Shown: piece by piece, positions 6,744-6,976 of the stretch
Layout of the letters: each line of letters starts with the position of its first letter
Position numbering within the stretch: position 1 is the stretch's first letter
Source: SFWF01 sp964599835
GTDB lineage: Bacteria; Bacillota; Clostridia; Oscillospirales; Acutalibacteraceae
DNA: 6,976 nucleotides
Direction of reading: 5' to 3'
Assembly: GCA_964599835.1 (NCBI GenBank)
Contig: CAZRHF010000118.1
Span: forward strand, 1 to 6,976
The notes under the pieces: generated by a model
Databases searched by the model: none
Told to the model about the DNA's origin: nothing
Seen by the model: only the letters and a program-made list of their open reading frames with translations
Position numbers and translations under genes: made by a program

Positions 6744-6976
6744 TATTTTGTTTCCCTCTTCTTGTCAAGCATAGCCTTAACCTTAATGGGAAGACCGTAA
6801 AGGTTAATAAAGCCTGCAGAATCCTTCTGATCGTATGCGCCGCCGTCGTCACCGAAGGAGGCTACTTCATCATCGTAGAGGGAGTAGGGAGAGGTAACGC
6901 CTGAGTTGATGATGTTACCCTTGTAAAGCTTGACCTTAACGTCACCCGTAACGGTTTCCTGGGTCTTGTCAACGAA
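6743..6976 (-). CDS. argG: Argininosuccinate synthase, C-terminal end (5' part outside window)
   Basis: Reading the minus strand from the right edge gives 77 residues without a stop, ending in TAA at 6745-6743. The stretch QETVTGDVKVKLYKGN, then SPYSLYDDEVASF, then GGAYDQKDSAGFINLYGL matches the conserved C-terminal domain of ArgG, which forms the multimerisation arm of the tetramer. ArgG condenses citrulline and aspartate using ATP to make argininosuccinate. The tail after LYGL (PIKVKAMLDKKRETK) is a basic extension with low conservation. The stop overlaps the argC start as TAATG, so argG is the upstream partner in the same transcript. The catalytic ATP-pyrophosphatase half is beyond the window and cannot be checked. 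Confidence 0.95.
   Translation of the reverse strand, partial: FVDKTQETVTGDVKVKLYKGNIINSGVTSPYSLYDDEVASFGDDGGAYDQKDSAGFINLYGLPIKVKAMLDKKRETK

Noticed and set aside
6742..6768. TTGACA (6763-6768, minus strand) with AATAAT 15 bases later, resembling a promoter before argC
   Set aside because: TTGACA comes from Leu-Asp-Lys codons at the end of argG, the spacer is short, and the -10 would overlap the argC start, so transcripts would begin inside argC. The same hexamer recurs near 6970 from Val-Asp-Lys codons.
1..6976. CRISPR array, insertion sequence, tRNA, riboswitch, toxin-antitoxin or phage-defence genes
   Set aside because: No repeated spacers, transposase motifs, cloverleaf folds or unexplained gene pairs were found; nearly all bases belong to recognised genes, and no stretch over 300 bases lacks one.

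Overview
The window is almost entirely one arginine-biosynthesis operon on the minus strand. At the left edge it converges with the end of a plus-strand transporter gene, and a 5'-truncated flavoprotein gene lies between the two. The gene order, the strong purine-rich ribosome binding sites, AT-rich intrinsic terminators, moderate base composition and short (type 2) ArgC suggest an anaerobic Clostridia-type Bacillota genome, perhaps a gut Oscillospirales-like lineage. That placement is inferred from style and protein flavour, not from a marker gene.

Layout from left to right: (1) positions 3-473, plus strand, the C-terminal part of a drug/metabolite-transporter (EamA-like) membrane protein whose 5' end is outside the window; (2) 472-512, a perfect 18-bp hairpin with A and T tracts on opposite sides, which can terminate transcription from both directions; (3) 522-1595, minus strand, an FAD-dependent oxidoreductase lacking its N-terminal dinucleotide-binding region; (4) 1611-1647, a GC-rich hairpin just after argF, probably the operon terminator; (5) 1668-6976, minus strand, the operon, transcribed right to left as argG (3' end only), argC, argJ, argB, argD, argF.

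Together the operon genes cover the cyclic acetyl pathway. ArgJ makes N-acetylglutamate by recycling acetyl from acetylornithine, ArgB phosphorylates it, ArgC reduces it, ArgD transaminates it, ArgJ releases ornithine, ArgF makes citrulline and ArgG makes argininosuccinate. All junctions are tight: a TAATG overlap (argG/argC), a 10-nt gap (argC/argJ), an ATGA overlap (argJ/argB), a 1-nt gap (argB/argD) and a TAATG overlap (argD/argF). This implies one mRNA with translational coupling. ArgB carries the N-terminal helix and C-terminal signature of arginine-inhibited enzymes, so feedback control probably acts there. The operon promoter, any ArgR site and argH lie outside the window, if present.

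I found no RNA gene, CRISPR array, insertion sequence or novel system. The points worth a second look are the truncated oxidoreductase abutting the operon terminator, a 12-bp perfect hairpin inside argC, and the compact translational coupling. Otherwise this is ordinary core-metabolism DNA.
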